Origin: a bacterium
Lineage (GTDB): Bacteria; Planctomycetota; Planctomycetia; Pirellulales; UBA1268
Reading direction: 5' to 3'
Assembly: GCA_029978085.1 (NCBI GenBank)
Contig: JAPOJV010000006.1
Coordinates: forward strand, 1-49,712
DNA length: 49,712 nt
Shown: positions 9,726 to 18,063 of the stretch, piece by piece
Position numbering within the stretch: position 1 is the first letter of the stretch
How the letters are laid out: the number at the start of each line of letters is the position of its first letter
The notes under the pieces: generated by a model
The model's database searches: none
Told to the model about the DNA's origin: nothing
The model's input: only the letters and a program-made list of their open reading frames with translations
Program-made: the position numbers and the translations under genes

Positions 9726-10235
9726 ATGTTTGCCGCGCATGAACCATCCGACATCGAACGCTTCTTCCGTGGGCTCACGGAATACGCCTTCCATTCCCGG
9801 CTGGGCGTTGTCGATCCGCCGCTGGTCGATTACGTGGCCCTCTTGCTCGTGCGGTTTCTCCGGCACGATGCCCTGACACCGCCGCCATCCGGCGATGTAG
9901 GCCCGTCCGACGTGGCCCGCCGGCTCGTCGCCGCCCGCACGCACGAGGTTCAACACGAGGCCCAGGAGGCGCTCGCCGAGTATCGCCACATCGGCGACGC
10001 CACGCTCTTCTGGAGCGGCCTCTATCCGGAGGCGGTCGCCCGGCGGCAGCCCGGCCGGCCCGACCACATGCTCGACTTCCGCGCAGCCGGCAGGCGGGCC
10101 TACTGGCTGGCGAGCACGCTCGAGCCCGACGACGCCGCCGAGGAGCGGCTGCTCTTCGAGCGGCTCAGCCACGACTACGACCTGTGTGTCGAAGGCCTCG
10201 GCGAAGTCCGCCGCGCCTGGGGCGACGCTGCGTGA
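9726..10235 (+). CDS. Conserved-looking hypothetical protein
   Basis: 169 aa, soluble, mostly helical and acidic, with no signal peptide or membrane segment. It begins MFAAHEPSDIERFFRGLTEY and contains THEVQHEAQEALAEYRHIGD and FWSGLYPE. I recall similar proteins of unknown function in planctomycetes but cannot name a domain. Codon usage (GC-rich third positions) matches real genes around it, and it is the only plausible gene here. It converges on the ABC ATPase gene with a 17-bp gap. Confidence 0.7.
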   Translation: MFAAHEPSDIERFFRGLTEYAFHSRLGVVDPPLVDYVALLLVRFLRHDALTPPPSGDVGPSDVARRLVAARTHEVQHEAQEALAEYRHIGDATLFWSGLYPEAVARRQPGRPDHMLDFRAAGRRAYWLASTLEPDDAAEERLLFERLSHDYDLCVEGLGEVRRAWGDAA

Positions 10236-10252
10236 GCGGCGTTGAACCGTGG

Positions 10253-11149
10253 TCACTCGACGAGCTGCGCGGTCCACGTGGGATGGAAGCCGGCCGCATC
10301 GACGGGGATGCCGGCCGCGACGACGGCGGCGACGAGGCGGGATGCGGGAAGAGTGGCGGGCTCGAATACGACGTCGACGTGATCGAGATCGACGGCTGCT
10401 GCCTCGACGGGCAGGCCGCGGAGTGATCGCACGGCGTCTTCGGCGCGACCGCGGGAGGTGATCCGGTAGCGGAACCGCTTGTCGCCGCTGAAGGCCGCCG
10501 GATCGGCGGCGCCTGCGGCCACGAGCCGCCCCTCGCGGAGCACGGCGAGATGCGTGAAGCAGGCCGGCACGTCGCCGTCGTCGACGGCCGCGAGCACCGT
10601 CCGCCCCATCAGGTGGGCGTCGGCCACGAGTCGTTCCAATTCCCGCCGCTCGACCGGATCGAGACCGCCGAACGGGTCGTCGAAGAGAAGCATGTGCGGA
10701 TCGTGCGCCAGCGCTCGGGCGAGCAGGAGCCGTTTGGCGTGGCCGTCGTCCAAGGCCTCCAGCGGCTCGTGCCCCCGGCGTTCGAGGCCGGCGAGCGAGA
10801 GGGCTCGGTCGATCGCCGCACGGAGCGGCTCACCTCGCAGCCCCCCTTCGGCGGCCCAGAGTTCCACGAACTCGTCCACGCGAATGCCCGGCCACACGGG
10901 CAGCCGGGACGGCACATAGCCGATCGTCCGCCGCACGGCCTCTGGCTCCCGCCGTGCAGACCGCCCGTCCACCACGATATCGCCAGCGTGCAGGGGCAGC
11001 ATGCACGCGGCCGCAGCGAGCAGCGCCGACTTGCCGGCGCCGCTGCGACCGATGACGGCAAGCGACTGGCCGGCCAGCACCCGGAGCGAAAGCTCTTCCA
11101 CAATGACATGCCCGGCCCGGGCGACGGTCGCACGGTCGAACTGGATCAT
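10253..11149 (-). CDS. ABC transporter ATP-binding protein with altered signature motif
   Basis: 298 aa. The nucleotide-binding domain occupies the first ~215 residues, with an extra C-terminal domain of ~80. Walker A is intact (GRSGAGKSA, 34-42). The ABC signature, normally LSGGQ, reads LDDGH (133-137). In Walker B (MLLFDDPFGGLD) the catalytic Glu is replaced by Asp158. Hydrolysis may therefore be slow, or the protein may be regulatory. No permease or substrate-binding gene is adjacent. It follows trpE by 18 bp on the same strand, so it is probably co-transcribed with it. The substrate cannot be inferred. Confidence 0.85.
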   Translation of the reverse strand: MIQFDRATVARAGHVIVEELSLRVLAGQSLAVIGRSGAGKSALLAAAACMLPLHAGDIVVDGRSARREPEAVRRTIGYVPSRLPVWPGIRVDEFVELWAAEGGLRGEPLRAAIDRALSLAGLERRGHEPLEALDDGHAKRLLLARALAHDPHMLLFDDPFGGLDPVERRELERLVADAHLMGRTVLAAVDDGDVPACFTHLAVLREGRLVAAGAADPAAFSGDKRFRYRITSRGRAEDAVRSLRGLPVEAAAVDLDHVDVVFEPATLPASRLVAAVVAAGIPVDAAGFHPTWTAQLVE

Positions 11150-11167
11150 GATGACACCGCTCTGGGG

Positions 11168-12685
11168 TCAGTCACCGGCGAGTCGGGCGGCCGTCATCGC
11201 GATCGACACGAGCATGCCCTTCGCCTTGTTGAGCGTCTCCTCGAATTCCTTCTCGGGCACGCTGTCGGCCACGATCCCGGCGCCGGACTGCACGTAGGCC
11301 TTGCCCCCCGCCACCACGATCGTCCGCAGGGCGATGCAGGTGTCCATCGCGCCGCTGAAATCGATGTAGCCGACGGCCCCGGCATACGGACCGCGGCGGA
11401 CGGGCTCCAGTTCGTCGATGATCTCCATCGCCCGGATCTTCGGGGCGCCCGAGACGGTGCCGGCAGGGAGGCAGGCCCGCAACGCGTCGAACGCCGTGAG
11501 CTCCGGCCGCAGCCGGCCGGTCACATTGCTCGTAAGGTGCATCACATGGCTGTACCGCTCGATCGTCATCACGTCGGAGAGCTCCACCGAACCGATCGCC
11601 GCCACGCGGCCCACGTCGTTGCGACCGAGGTCGATGAGCATCACGTGCTCGGCCCGCTCCTTGGGATCGGCGAGCAGATCCTCCGCGAGGGCCCGATCCT
11701 CCTCGGGCGTCACCCCGCGCTTCCGGGTGCCGGCCAGCGGCCGCACGGTCACGCGGCCATCCACCGCCCGCACCATGATCTCGGGCGAGCTGCCCACGAG
11801 CGTGTAGGCCGGCGTGCGAAGATAGAACATGAACGGGCTGGGGTTCACCACCCGCAGCGTGCGATAGATCTCGAGGGCCGGCCCCGTGAACGGCACCTCC
11901 ATGCGGCGGCTGAGCACCACCTGAAAGATGTCGCCGGCACGGATGTATTCGATCGACCTGTCCACCGCGGTGAGAAACGCCTCGCGGCTGAACCGCGACG
12001 TGATCGACAGCGGCGCCGGCTCGGCATAGGGATCGGGCCGCGGCCCGATGTCGGCCGGCGGCGGCCAGTCCGACGGAGCAGAGAGCCGGGCGATCGTGGC
12101 GTCGATCCGCCGACAGGCCTCGTCGTAGGCGTGGGCGATGCCGGCAGGCGACTCGTCGTCGATCCGGGCGAGCACGACCACGTCGATCGCCTTCGTGACG
12201 TTGTCGAACACGACCATCCGGTCATAGAAGGCGAACGAGAGGTCAGGCAGGCCGAGATCGTCGGCGGGCGGGTTCGGCAGCCGCTCGACGTACCGCACGC
12301 TGTCATAGGCGGCGCAGCCGACGACGCCGCTGGTGAACGGCGGCAGCTCCGGCAGGTGGGCCGGCCGGAAGGCGGCCATCCGCCGCTCGAGCTCGGCCAG
12401 CGGATCCACGCACGAGAGCCGCTCGGTGCCGTCGCGTCCGATCCCCTCGACGGCCGTGCCGCGGGCCTCGAGCCGCAGGAAGGGATCCGCCGCGAGAAAG
12501 CTGTAGCGGCCCACGTTCTCGCCGCCGACGACGCTCTCGAACAGGCAGGCGGCCTCGCCAGCGTCGAGCCGGGCGAAGGCCGAGAGCGGCGTGAGGCTGT
12601 CGGCAAACAGCCGGCGATAGACGGGAACCAGGCGGCTTGTCCGGGCCAGTTCGGCGAAACGCGGCCTCTCCGGAAGATGCGACAT
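11168..12685 (-). CDS. trpE: Anthranilate synthase component I
   Basis: 505 aa from the ATG at 12685. The longer in-frame start at 12745 adds 20 residues that do not resemble TrpE. It converts chorismate plus ammonia (from TrpG) to anthranilate, the first committed step to tryptophan. The chorismate-binding domain carries LIDLGRNDVGRVA, GTVSGAPKIRAMEIIDELEP and AGIVADSVPEKEFEE, all near-invariant. The N-terminal LxxSxF-like allosteric region (DSLTPLSAF) suggests tryptophan feedback. An aminodeoxychorismate synthase (PabB) role is the main alternative; the sequence fits TrpE better. No trpG is adjacent. Confidence 0.92.
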   Translation of the reverse strand: MSHLPERPRFAELARTSRLVPVYRRLFADSLTPLSAFARLDAGEAACLFESVVGGENVGRYSFLAADPFLRLEARGTAVEGIGRDGTERLSCVDPLAELERRMAAFRPAHLPELPPFTSGVVGCAAYDSVRYVERLPNPPADDLGLPDLSFAFYDRMVVFDNVTKAIDVVVLARIDDESPAGIAHAYDEACRRIDATIARLSAPSDWPPPADIGPRPDPYAEPAPLSITSRFSREAFLTAVDRSIEYIRAGDIFQVVLSRRMEVPFTGPALEIYRTLRVVNPSPFMFYLRTPAYTLVGSSPEIMVRAVDGRVTVRPLAGTRKRGVTPEEDRALAEDLLADPKERAEHVMLIDLGRNDVGRVAAIGSVELSDVMTIERYSHVMHLTSNVTGRLRPELTAFDALRACLPAGTVSGAPKIRAMEIIDELEPVRRGPYAGAVGYIDFSGAMDTCIALRTIVVAGGKAYVQSGAGIVADSVPEKEFEETLNKAKGMLVSIAMTAARLAGD

Positions 12686-12805
12686 GCCGCAGAGACTACC
12701 GGTGAAACGAGAGGCCAACAACACGCGGCCCTGCCGCCCGCCCACGGCTCCCCCCGTGATGCCTCCGACCCGCTATCATTGGAATGGTATTCGAGCGAGG
12801 GTGTC

Positions 12806-13354
12806 ATGAAGTGCCAGCAGTGCGACAAGCCGGCGGTGTTCCACATCACTGAATTGGAGGCGGGCGAGGTCCGCGAACTCCATCTCTGCGAGGACCACGC
12901 CCGCGTCTATCTCAACCAGTCGGAGGCGGCCGGCGGCTCCCCGGAGCCGAAGCCGAAGGGGGGCGGCCTGACCGCACCGCTGGGCGTGGGACAGACGGCG
13001 GACGAACTGGCCGCCCTCGACCAGAAGGCCTGCGACATGTGCGGCATCACCTTCTTCGAGTTTCGCAACCAGGGCCGCCTCGGCTGCCCGCACGACTACG
13101 TCCATTTCGAGAAGGAACTCGAGCCGCTGATCGCCAACATCCACGGCGCCACGCAGCACACCGGCCGTCGGCCCTCGCGGCCCGCGGTGACGGGCGAGCC
13201 GCTGCCCGAGGGCACCGAGCCGCTCACGGCCGTGATCGGGATGCGGACCGGCATGAAGGAGGCGATCGAGTGCGAAGACTACGAGCGGGCCAAGGAGCTC
13301 CGCGACCGCATCCGTGACACCGAGCAGCGGTGGCTCGACCGCCCGACTGAATGA
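12806..13354 (+). CDS. mcsA: McsA-like UVR-domain zinc protein
   Basis: 182 aa. The ATG at 12806 gives the typical start MKCQQCDKPA. It has two zinc-type Cys sets (CQQC ... CEDH, and CDMC ... CPHDY) and a C-terminal UVR motif (MKEAIECEDYERAKELRDRI). This is the McsA architecture, which activates the protein arginine kinase McsB; the mcsB homologue follows 37 bp downstream. In Bacillus the pair controls CtsR and marks proteins for ClpCP. Neither ctsR nor clpC is linked here. It is divergent from trpE, with 120 bp between. Confidence 0.92.
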   Translation: MKCQQCDKPAVFHITELEAGEVRELHLCEDHARVYLNQSEAAGGSPEPKPKGGGLTAPLGVGQTADELAALDQKACDMCGITFFEFRNQGRLGCPHDYVHFEKELEPLIANIHGATQHTGRRPSRPAVTGEPLPEGTEPLTAVIGMRTGMKEAIECEDYERAKELRDRIRDTEQRWLDRPTE

Positions 13355-13391
13355 CCTTCGCCCCGCCGCACGCGCCGGGCACACCCGCATC

Positions 13392-14483
13392 ATGGACCCC
13401 TCCGCTCAGATGAACCTCGAAACCCTCACCAACAACGTCGGCGAATGGCTCCGTGGCACGGGGCCGGAATCCGACATCGTGATGAGCAGCCGCGTGCGGC
13501 TGGCCCGCAACGTGGCCCAGTATCCGTTCGTCAGCCGCGCCTCGGAGCAGGATCGGGCCGAGATCGAGAAGTTCCTCCGGGAGCGGATCGCGATGGTGCC
13601 GGCCGGCAAGGAGCTGCAATACATCGACGTCGGCCACCTCGAGGAGGTCGACCGGCAGTTCCTCGTCGAACGACAGCTGATCAGCCGCGAACTGGCCGAC
13701 GCCCAGGGTGCCCGGAGCGTGGCGATCGACGGCCGCGAGCAGGTGAGTCTGATGATCAACGAGGAGGACCACCTCCGGATCCAGTGCATGCACAGCGGGC
13801 TCGACCTCAAGGGCGTGTGGGACCAGATCCGCCTCGTCGACGACCAGATCGAGCGGGCCGTGCCCTACGCCTTCCATCCCCGCTGGGGCTACCTCACCGC
13901 CTGCCCGACGAACGTGGGCACCGGCATCCGCGTGAGCGTCATGCTCCACCTGCCGGCCCTGGTGATCACGCGGCAGATCGACAAGGTGTTTCGCAGCCTG
14001 CACAAGATCTCGCTCGCGGTCCGCGGCCTCTACGGCGAGGGCTCGCAGGCGATGGGCGACTTCTACCAGATCTCCAACCAGACCACGCTCGGCAAGACCG
14101 AAGAGGAACTGCTCGAGCAGGTGGGCGACGTGGTGCCCGTGCTCATCGACTACGAGCGGCGGGCCCGCGAGTTCCTGGTGCGGGAGACCCAGCAGAACGT
14201 CCACGACCAGGTGAGCCGCGCCTACGGCATCCTGCGGACGGCGCAGACGATCACGGCCGAGGAGACGATGCAGCTCCTCTCGCGGGTGCGCATGGGCGTG
14301 CTCCTCGGCCTCATCGGCGACGTCGACATCTCCGCCATCAACGTGCTGCTCGTCCGCACGCAGCCGGCCCACCTCCAGAAGCTCCGCGGCCTCGAGCTCG
14401 ACACGAAGGACCGCAACATCGAGCGGGCCCGCTACCTCCGCCAGCACTTCGAGGGCAACGGCCCCAAGGCCGCTGCGAACTGA
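13392..14483 (+). CDS. mcsB: Protein arginine kinase McsB (ATP:guanido phosphotransferase)
   Basis: 363 aa from the ATG at 13392; another in-frame ATG seven codons on is possible. The phosphagen-kinase catalytic domain is complete: VMSSRVRLARN (nucleotide-binding arginines), NEEDHLRIQ (acidic loop), CPTNVGTGIR (active-site Cys) and RGLYGEGSQAMGDFYQISN. The C-terminal ~110 residues form the McsB-specific domain. It phosphorylates arginine side chains on proteins as a degradation tag. It pairs with the upstream mcsA. The stop is followed by palindromic cluster 3. Confidence 0.96.
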   Translation: MDPSAQMNLETLTNNVGEWLRGTGPESDIVMSSRVRLARNVAQYPFVSRASEQDRAEIEKFLRERIAMVPAGKELQYIDVGHLEEVDRQFLVERQLISRELADAQGARSVAIDGREQVSLMINEEDHLRIQCMHSGLDLKGVWDQIRLVDDQIERAVPYAFHPRWGYLTACPTNVGTGIRVSVMLHLPALVITRQIDKVFRSLHKISLAVRGLYGEGSQAMGDFYQISNQTTLGKTEEELLEQVGDVVPVLIDYERRAREFLVRETQQNVHDQVSRAYGILRTAQTITAEETMQLLSRVRMGVLLGLIGDVDISAINVLLVRTQPAHLQKLRGLELDTKDRNIERARYLRQHFEGNGPKAAAN

Positions 14484-14493
14484 TCGGGCATAA

Positions 14494-14658
14494 GTAGCCC
14501 GGTCACGCCGTGACCGGAATTCAAGTCACGGCGTGACTTGCCCACACCGGAATTCAAGTCACGGCGTGACTTGCCCACACCGCAATTCAAGTCACGGCGT
14601 GACTTGCCCACACCGCAATTCAAGTCACGGCGTGACTTGCCCACCATGGCGGGCCTAC
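14494..14658. repeat. Palindromic repeat cluster 3, with four 33-bp tandem units
   Basis: An opening unit CCGGTCACGCCGTGACCGG (14499-14517, preceded by GTAG) is followed by four copies of CAAGTCACGGCGTGACTTG starting at 14522, 14555, 14588 and 14621, exactly 33 bp apart. The linkers between them read CCCACACCG(G/C)AATT. A closing GGGCCTAC follows; its CTA (14655-14657) is the stop codon of coaD on the other strand. It lies between convergent mcsB and coaD. Confidence 0.95.
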
Positions 14659-15158
14659 GTCGCAAGCTTCCGCCGCAGTTCGGCGACGACCGGGGCGGGC
14701 ACGAACCTGAGGAGCGCCTCGTCGTCGGCCAGCGGCGTGATCTGCTTCAGGAGCGACGACGAGATGTGCGAGTAGGCCGCGTCGGACATCAGAAACACCG
14801 TCTCGACCGAGGGATCGAGCTTGCGGTTGGCGAGCGTCATCGTGAACTCGGCCTCGATGTCGGTGAGCGACCGCACGCCGCGGAGCAGCACGCTCGCCCC
14901 CTGCTCGCGGACGAAGGCCACCGAGAGGCCGCTGAAGAGTTCCACCTGCACGTTCGGCAGCCGGGCCACGCTCGCCTGCACGAGCCGCACCCGCTCCTCG
15001 AGCGAAAACAGCGGGTGCTTGTCGGGGTTGATGCCCACGCCCACGACGATCCGGTCGAAGATCCGGCTCGCCCGCTCGATCACGTCGAGGTGCCCCAGCG
15101 TGATCGGGTCGAACGACCCGGTATAGACGGCGGTGCGGCAGGTGTTCGGCGGCGTCAC
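14655..15158 (-). CDS. coaD: Phosphopantetheine adenylyltransferase
   Basis: 167 aa, the standard length. It transfers AMP from ATP to 4'-phosphopantetheine, giving dephospho-CoA, the penultimate step of CoA synthesis. The nucleotidyltransferase motif YTGSFDPITLGHLD (HxGH-type) is at the N terminus, LLRGVRSLTDIEAE in the middle and YSHISSSLLKQI near the C terminus, as in bacterial CoaD. The stop codon comes from the repeat end of palindromic cluster 3, so the C-terminal residues (ELRRKLAT) abut the repeat. Confidence 0.97.
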   Translation of the reverse strand: MTPPNTCRTAVYTGSFDPITLGHLDVIERASRIFDRIVVGVGINPDKHPLFSLEERVRLVQASVARLPNVQVELFSGLSVAFVREQGASVLLRGVRSLTDIEAEFTMTLANRKLDPSVETVFLMSDAAYSHISSSLLKQITPLADDEALLRFVPAPVVAELRRKLAT

Positions 15159-15260
15159 GGTGGCCCTTTCACGTCAGGACGGGTATGGTACGCCGACGGC
15201 GGCGTTGACGAAACCAGTGCCGGTGACGAACCGCGGACTCCGAACGGAGGGCCCACACTC

Positions 15261-15449
15261 ATGGCGAAACTCCTCGGCTTCGGCGGCATGGTGATCGCGG
15301 GCCTGATCGCGATCCTGTTCGTGGCCGACCTCGCCGTCGGCATCCCGTTCGAGCGTGCCAGCCTGGCGGTCGACATCGGCTTCATCGTCGCCAGCCTGAT
15401 CGTGGCCTATCTGAGCTGGTCGATCGTCGAGCGGCCACGGGCCGGCTGA
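15261..15449 (+). CDS. Small two-helix membrane protein
   Basis: 62 aa, starting MAKLLGFGGMVIAGLIAIL. Two hydrophobic stretches (residues ~4-24 and ~36-54) suggest two membrane helices with a short loop (PFERASLAVD) between. Family unknown. Codon use matches the neighbours. A longer open frame extends upstream through the coaD gene, but only this part looks like a protein. It converges with the 15469 gene (19-bp gap). Confidence 0.55.
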   Translation: MAKLLGFGGMVIAGLIAILFVADLAVGIPFERASLAVDIGFIVASLIVAYLSWSIVERPRAG

Positions 15450-15468
15450 GCGGTCGCGCCGGCCGCCA

Positions 15469-16224
15469 TCAGGCAGCCCGGAGCACCGATCCGCCGAACG
15501 GCTGCCGCTGCCGTCGTTCCACGATCGCCGGCAGGTCGGCGAGCGTGGCGGCCACCACGGCCCCGCGGGCCTGCCGCGGCTGAGCCCACTCGATCCAGCG
15601 CTCGATCCGCGGGCTCATCGCGGCCCGCCCACCCGGCACGACCGTGCGATCCACGAGCACGTGCAGCCCGCCGGGGCGGGCCACCGGCAAGGACGTGAAC
15701 CGCGGCAGCCAGGCCCGCAGGCCCGTCGGCTTGCGGCGGGCCGACTCCACCTCCCACAGCCCCCAGGCCACGTTGCGGCAGGGCCAGCCATGCGGCGCCG
15801 GCCGTCGGCTGCCACGGTCGGTATCGGCGAAGGCATCGACGAGCACCACGCGGATACCGGCCTCGGCGAGGAGTTCGCGATGCTCGAGCGGCGCACGCCG
15901 CAGCACGGCGGCTTCGATGCCGGGCACTGCGGCCCGCGCCCGGGCGATCGCGCCGCGAAGCTTCTGCCGCGAGGCGAACCATTCGGGCTCGAGATCGAGC
16001 GCGAGATCCGAGCGGTCAGGAGCGAAGCCGCCGGTGACGAGCGTTTCGAGGCTGCCGATCCATGTGACCGGGATGGCCGGGGTGGCCGGGTTCACCGAGA
16101 TCGCTGATGTGACGGGCACGGTCGCAGACGCGGCACGAAGCCGACCTGCCGTGGTGCCGCTGCGGTCCGCCTGCGGCAACGCCGCACAGATGAGCACCGT
16201 GGCCGGTGCGACCGATTTCGACAT
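15469..16224 (-). CDS. Hypothetical protein
   Basis: 251 aa, soluble, no signal peptide. It opens with MSKSVAPATVLICAALPQ. The middle has LEHRELLAEAGIRVVLVDAF and AWGLWEVESARRKPTGLRAWLPRF, and the end KRGAVVAAT-like ARGAVVAATLADLPAIVE. The alternating strand/helix pattern with repeated Arg/Pro loops is reminiscent of a divergent TIM-barrel or NodB-like fold, but no catalytic motif is visible, so I do not assign a function. It lies 134 bp downstream of cobA-hemD on the same strand. Confidence 0.6.
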   Translation of the reverse strand: MSKSVAPATVLICAALPQADRSGTTAGRLRAASATVPVTSAISVNPATPAIPVTWIGSLETLVTGGFAPDRSDLALDLEPEWFASRQKLRGAIARARAAVPGIEAAVLRRAPLEHRELLAEAGIRVVLVDAFADTDRGSRRPAPHGWPCRNVAWGLWEVESARRKPTGLRAWLPRFTSLPVARPGGLHVLVDRTVVPGGRAAMSPRIERWIEWAQPRQARGAVVAATLADLPAIVERRQRQPFGGSVLRAA

Positions 16225-16358
16225 CGCGTTCCCCCAATCCGACAGCGAACCCCGTGACTCCCTTCAGGCGTTCCCCTTCGGCACCTCACGTATCGACCTG
16301 CCGCCCGCGGCACTCAAGCCGGCAGCCCGCCGGTGGCAGAACCGGTCGGGCCGCGGCA

Positions 16359-17933
16359 TCAGCGGGCTATCTGGGGCGACTTTGCCGGCGGGGGGACCGC
16401 TCGAGCCTCGCTGCCCACGATCGCCGCCACGAGCCCGGCGGCCGTCGCCTCCACAGCTTCCGCCGCCACACTGATGCCCGCCCGGCGAAGCGTGGCCGAC
16501 GTGATGGGGCTCAGGCTCGCCACCCGCCAGCGGTGCAGCCGGTCGCCGAACACCCGCACGGCCGCCTCGGCGATCGCCGAACTGGTGATCGTGATCCAGT
16601 CGACGCCAGCCCGATCGACCGCCGCGAGCCGCTGCGGATCGAGCGGTTCGACGGGCACGCTGCGGTACGCCGCCACCTGGTCCACCACATGGCCTCGGGC
16701 GACGAGCTCCTTGTGCAGCACATCGCGGCCCTTGTCTGCCCGCACGAGCAGGAACCGGCCGCCGCGCGGCACCTCGGCGAAGGCCGCCACGAGCCCTTCT
16801 GAATTGAATGTGTCGGGAGCGAGATCGACGTGGAGTCCGGCGCGATCCAGCTCGCGGCATGTCGCCGGACCGATGGCGGCGAGCCGGGCGGTGCCGAGCG
16901 CCCGTGCGTCGCGGCCCGTCCGTCGCAGCCGCTCGACGAACGACCGCACGCCATTCGCGCTGGCACACACGATCCAGTCGTAGGTGTCGGCCCGGGCGAT
17001 CGCCGCGTCGAGGTCCGCCCACGACTCCGGCGGCTCGATGCGGACGAGGGGCTCGTGCAGGCAGCCGCCGCCGGCGGCGCGGACGAGCGCGGCGAGCTCA
17101 TCCCCCTGCCCTGCCGGCCGCGTGATGAGCACACGGCGGCCGGCGAGCGGCCCGGTGGCGACGAGCGGCTGCGCGGCCTCGCCCACGATCACGACCGCCG
17201 GCGGCTGCCAGCCGTGACGGACCGCGTCGGCGGCACAGCGGGCGAGCGTCGTGACTGCGATCTGCTGATCGGGCCAGGCGCAGCGGCTGACAACGGTGAC
17301 CGGCGTGTCGCCCGGCGTGCCGGCATCGAGCAACTCGGCCGACCAGCGGGCGATCTGCTCGACGCCCATGTACACGACGAGCGTGCCCGGCACGGATGCC
17401 ACCGAGTGGAAATCGATGCCCGCAGCTTTGTCGTCGGCCTCATGGCCGGTCACGATCGTGAGGCTCGATGCCGCCGACCGGCTCGTGAGCGGCACGCCCG
17501 CCGCCGCGGCCGCTGCCAACGCCGCGGTGACACCGGGAACGAACTCGACGGGCACGCCCGCCTCCCGCAGCGGCTCGAGCTCCTCGACGAGCCGCGCGAA
17601 GACGCTCGGGTCGCCCCCCTTGAGCCGCACGATGCTCCTCCCCTCGCGGGCCAGCCGCGCGAGGAGCTGGCCTGCCACCTCGCCGGGGTTCGCTTCGCCG
17701 CAGGCCTCACTGCCACGCGGCACGGGCAGCAGCTCGGCCACCGGCGATGCCAGGTCGAGGATGGCCGGTGGCACGAGCTGATCATGAACGACCACGTCGG
17801 CCTTCCGCAGGCACTCCAGGGCCCGGAGCGTGAGCAGGTCGGGGGCACCGGGCCCGGCCCCGACGAATACGACCCGTCCGGCGGGCTGCGCGGGGCGACT
17901 GGTCGTGGCAGAGGCTGGCATAGACAGGGTCAA
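16359..17933 (-). CDS. cobA-hemD: Fused uroporphyrinogen-III C-methyltransferase / uroporphyrinogen-III synthase (CobA-HemD)
   Basis: 524 aa in two domains. Residues ~20-260 are a SAM-dependent uroporphyrinogen-III methyltransferase: VVFVGAGPGAPDLLTLRA, VRLKGGDPSVFARL, FVPGVTAALAAAA, and GTLVVYMGVEQI. Residues ~265-515 are a HemD-type synthase (LAGRRVLITRPAGQGDELA, WIVCASANGVRSFVERL, and WITITSSAIAEAAVRVF). HemD closes and inverts ring D of the tetrapyrrole, and CobA methylates the product towards sirohaem or cobalamin. The fusion is seen in several phyla. No hemC, hemB or cysG partner is next to it. It is divergent from the TPR gene. Confidence 0.94.
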   Translation of the reverse strand: MTLSMPASATTSRPAQPAGRVVFVGAGPGAPDLLTLRALECLRKADVVVHDQLVPPAILDLASPVAELLPVPRGSEACGEANPGEVAGQLLARLAREGRSIVRLKGGDPSVFARLVEELEPLREAGVPVEFVPGVTAALAAAAAAGVPLTSRSAASSLTIVTGHEADDKAAGIDFHSVASVPGTLVVYMGVEQIARWSAELLDAGTPGDTPVTVVSRCAWPDQQIAVTTLARCAADAVRHGWQPPAVVIVGEAAQPLVATGPLAGRRVLITRPAGQGDELAALVRAAGGGCLHEPLVRIEPPESWADLDAAIARADTYDWIVCASANGVRSFVERLRRTGRDARALGTARLAAIGPATCRELDRAGLHVDLAPDTFNSEGLVAAFAEVPRGGRFLLVRADKGRDVLHKELVARGHVVDQVAAYRSVPVEPLDPQRLAAVDRAGVDWITITSSAIAEAAVRVFGDRLHRWRVASLSPITSATLRRAGISVAAEAVEATAAGLVAAIVGSEARAVPPPAKSPQIAR

Positions 17934-18063
17934 TCAGGGCCGGTGGTCGGGGACCGCAGTTTCGGGGTCGGTGTTTCTGGCACCCGCGGAGGCCACTACA
18001 CTCTGGTCGACGCGGCCACGTGCTGCTTTCGCAGGATCCGATCGACCAGTATCGTCAACAACC

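Noticed and set aside
10550-13354. A 934-codon open frame on the plus strand
   Set aside because: Up to about 12805 it lies antisense to the ABC ATPase and trpE genes, and its translation is Arg/His/Pro-rich noise. Only the last part, from 12806, is the real mcsA.
14522-14639. CRISPR array
   Set aside because: The 33-bp units are tandem and the linkers are almost identical, so there are no unique spacers, and no cas genes are present.
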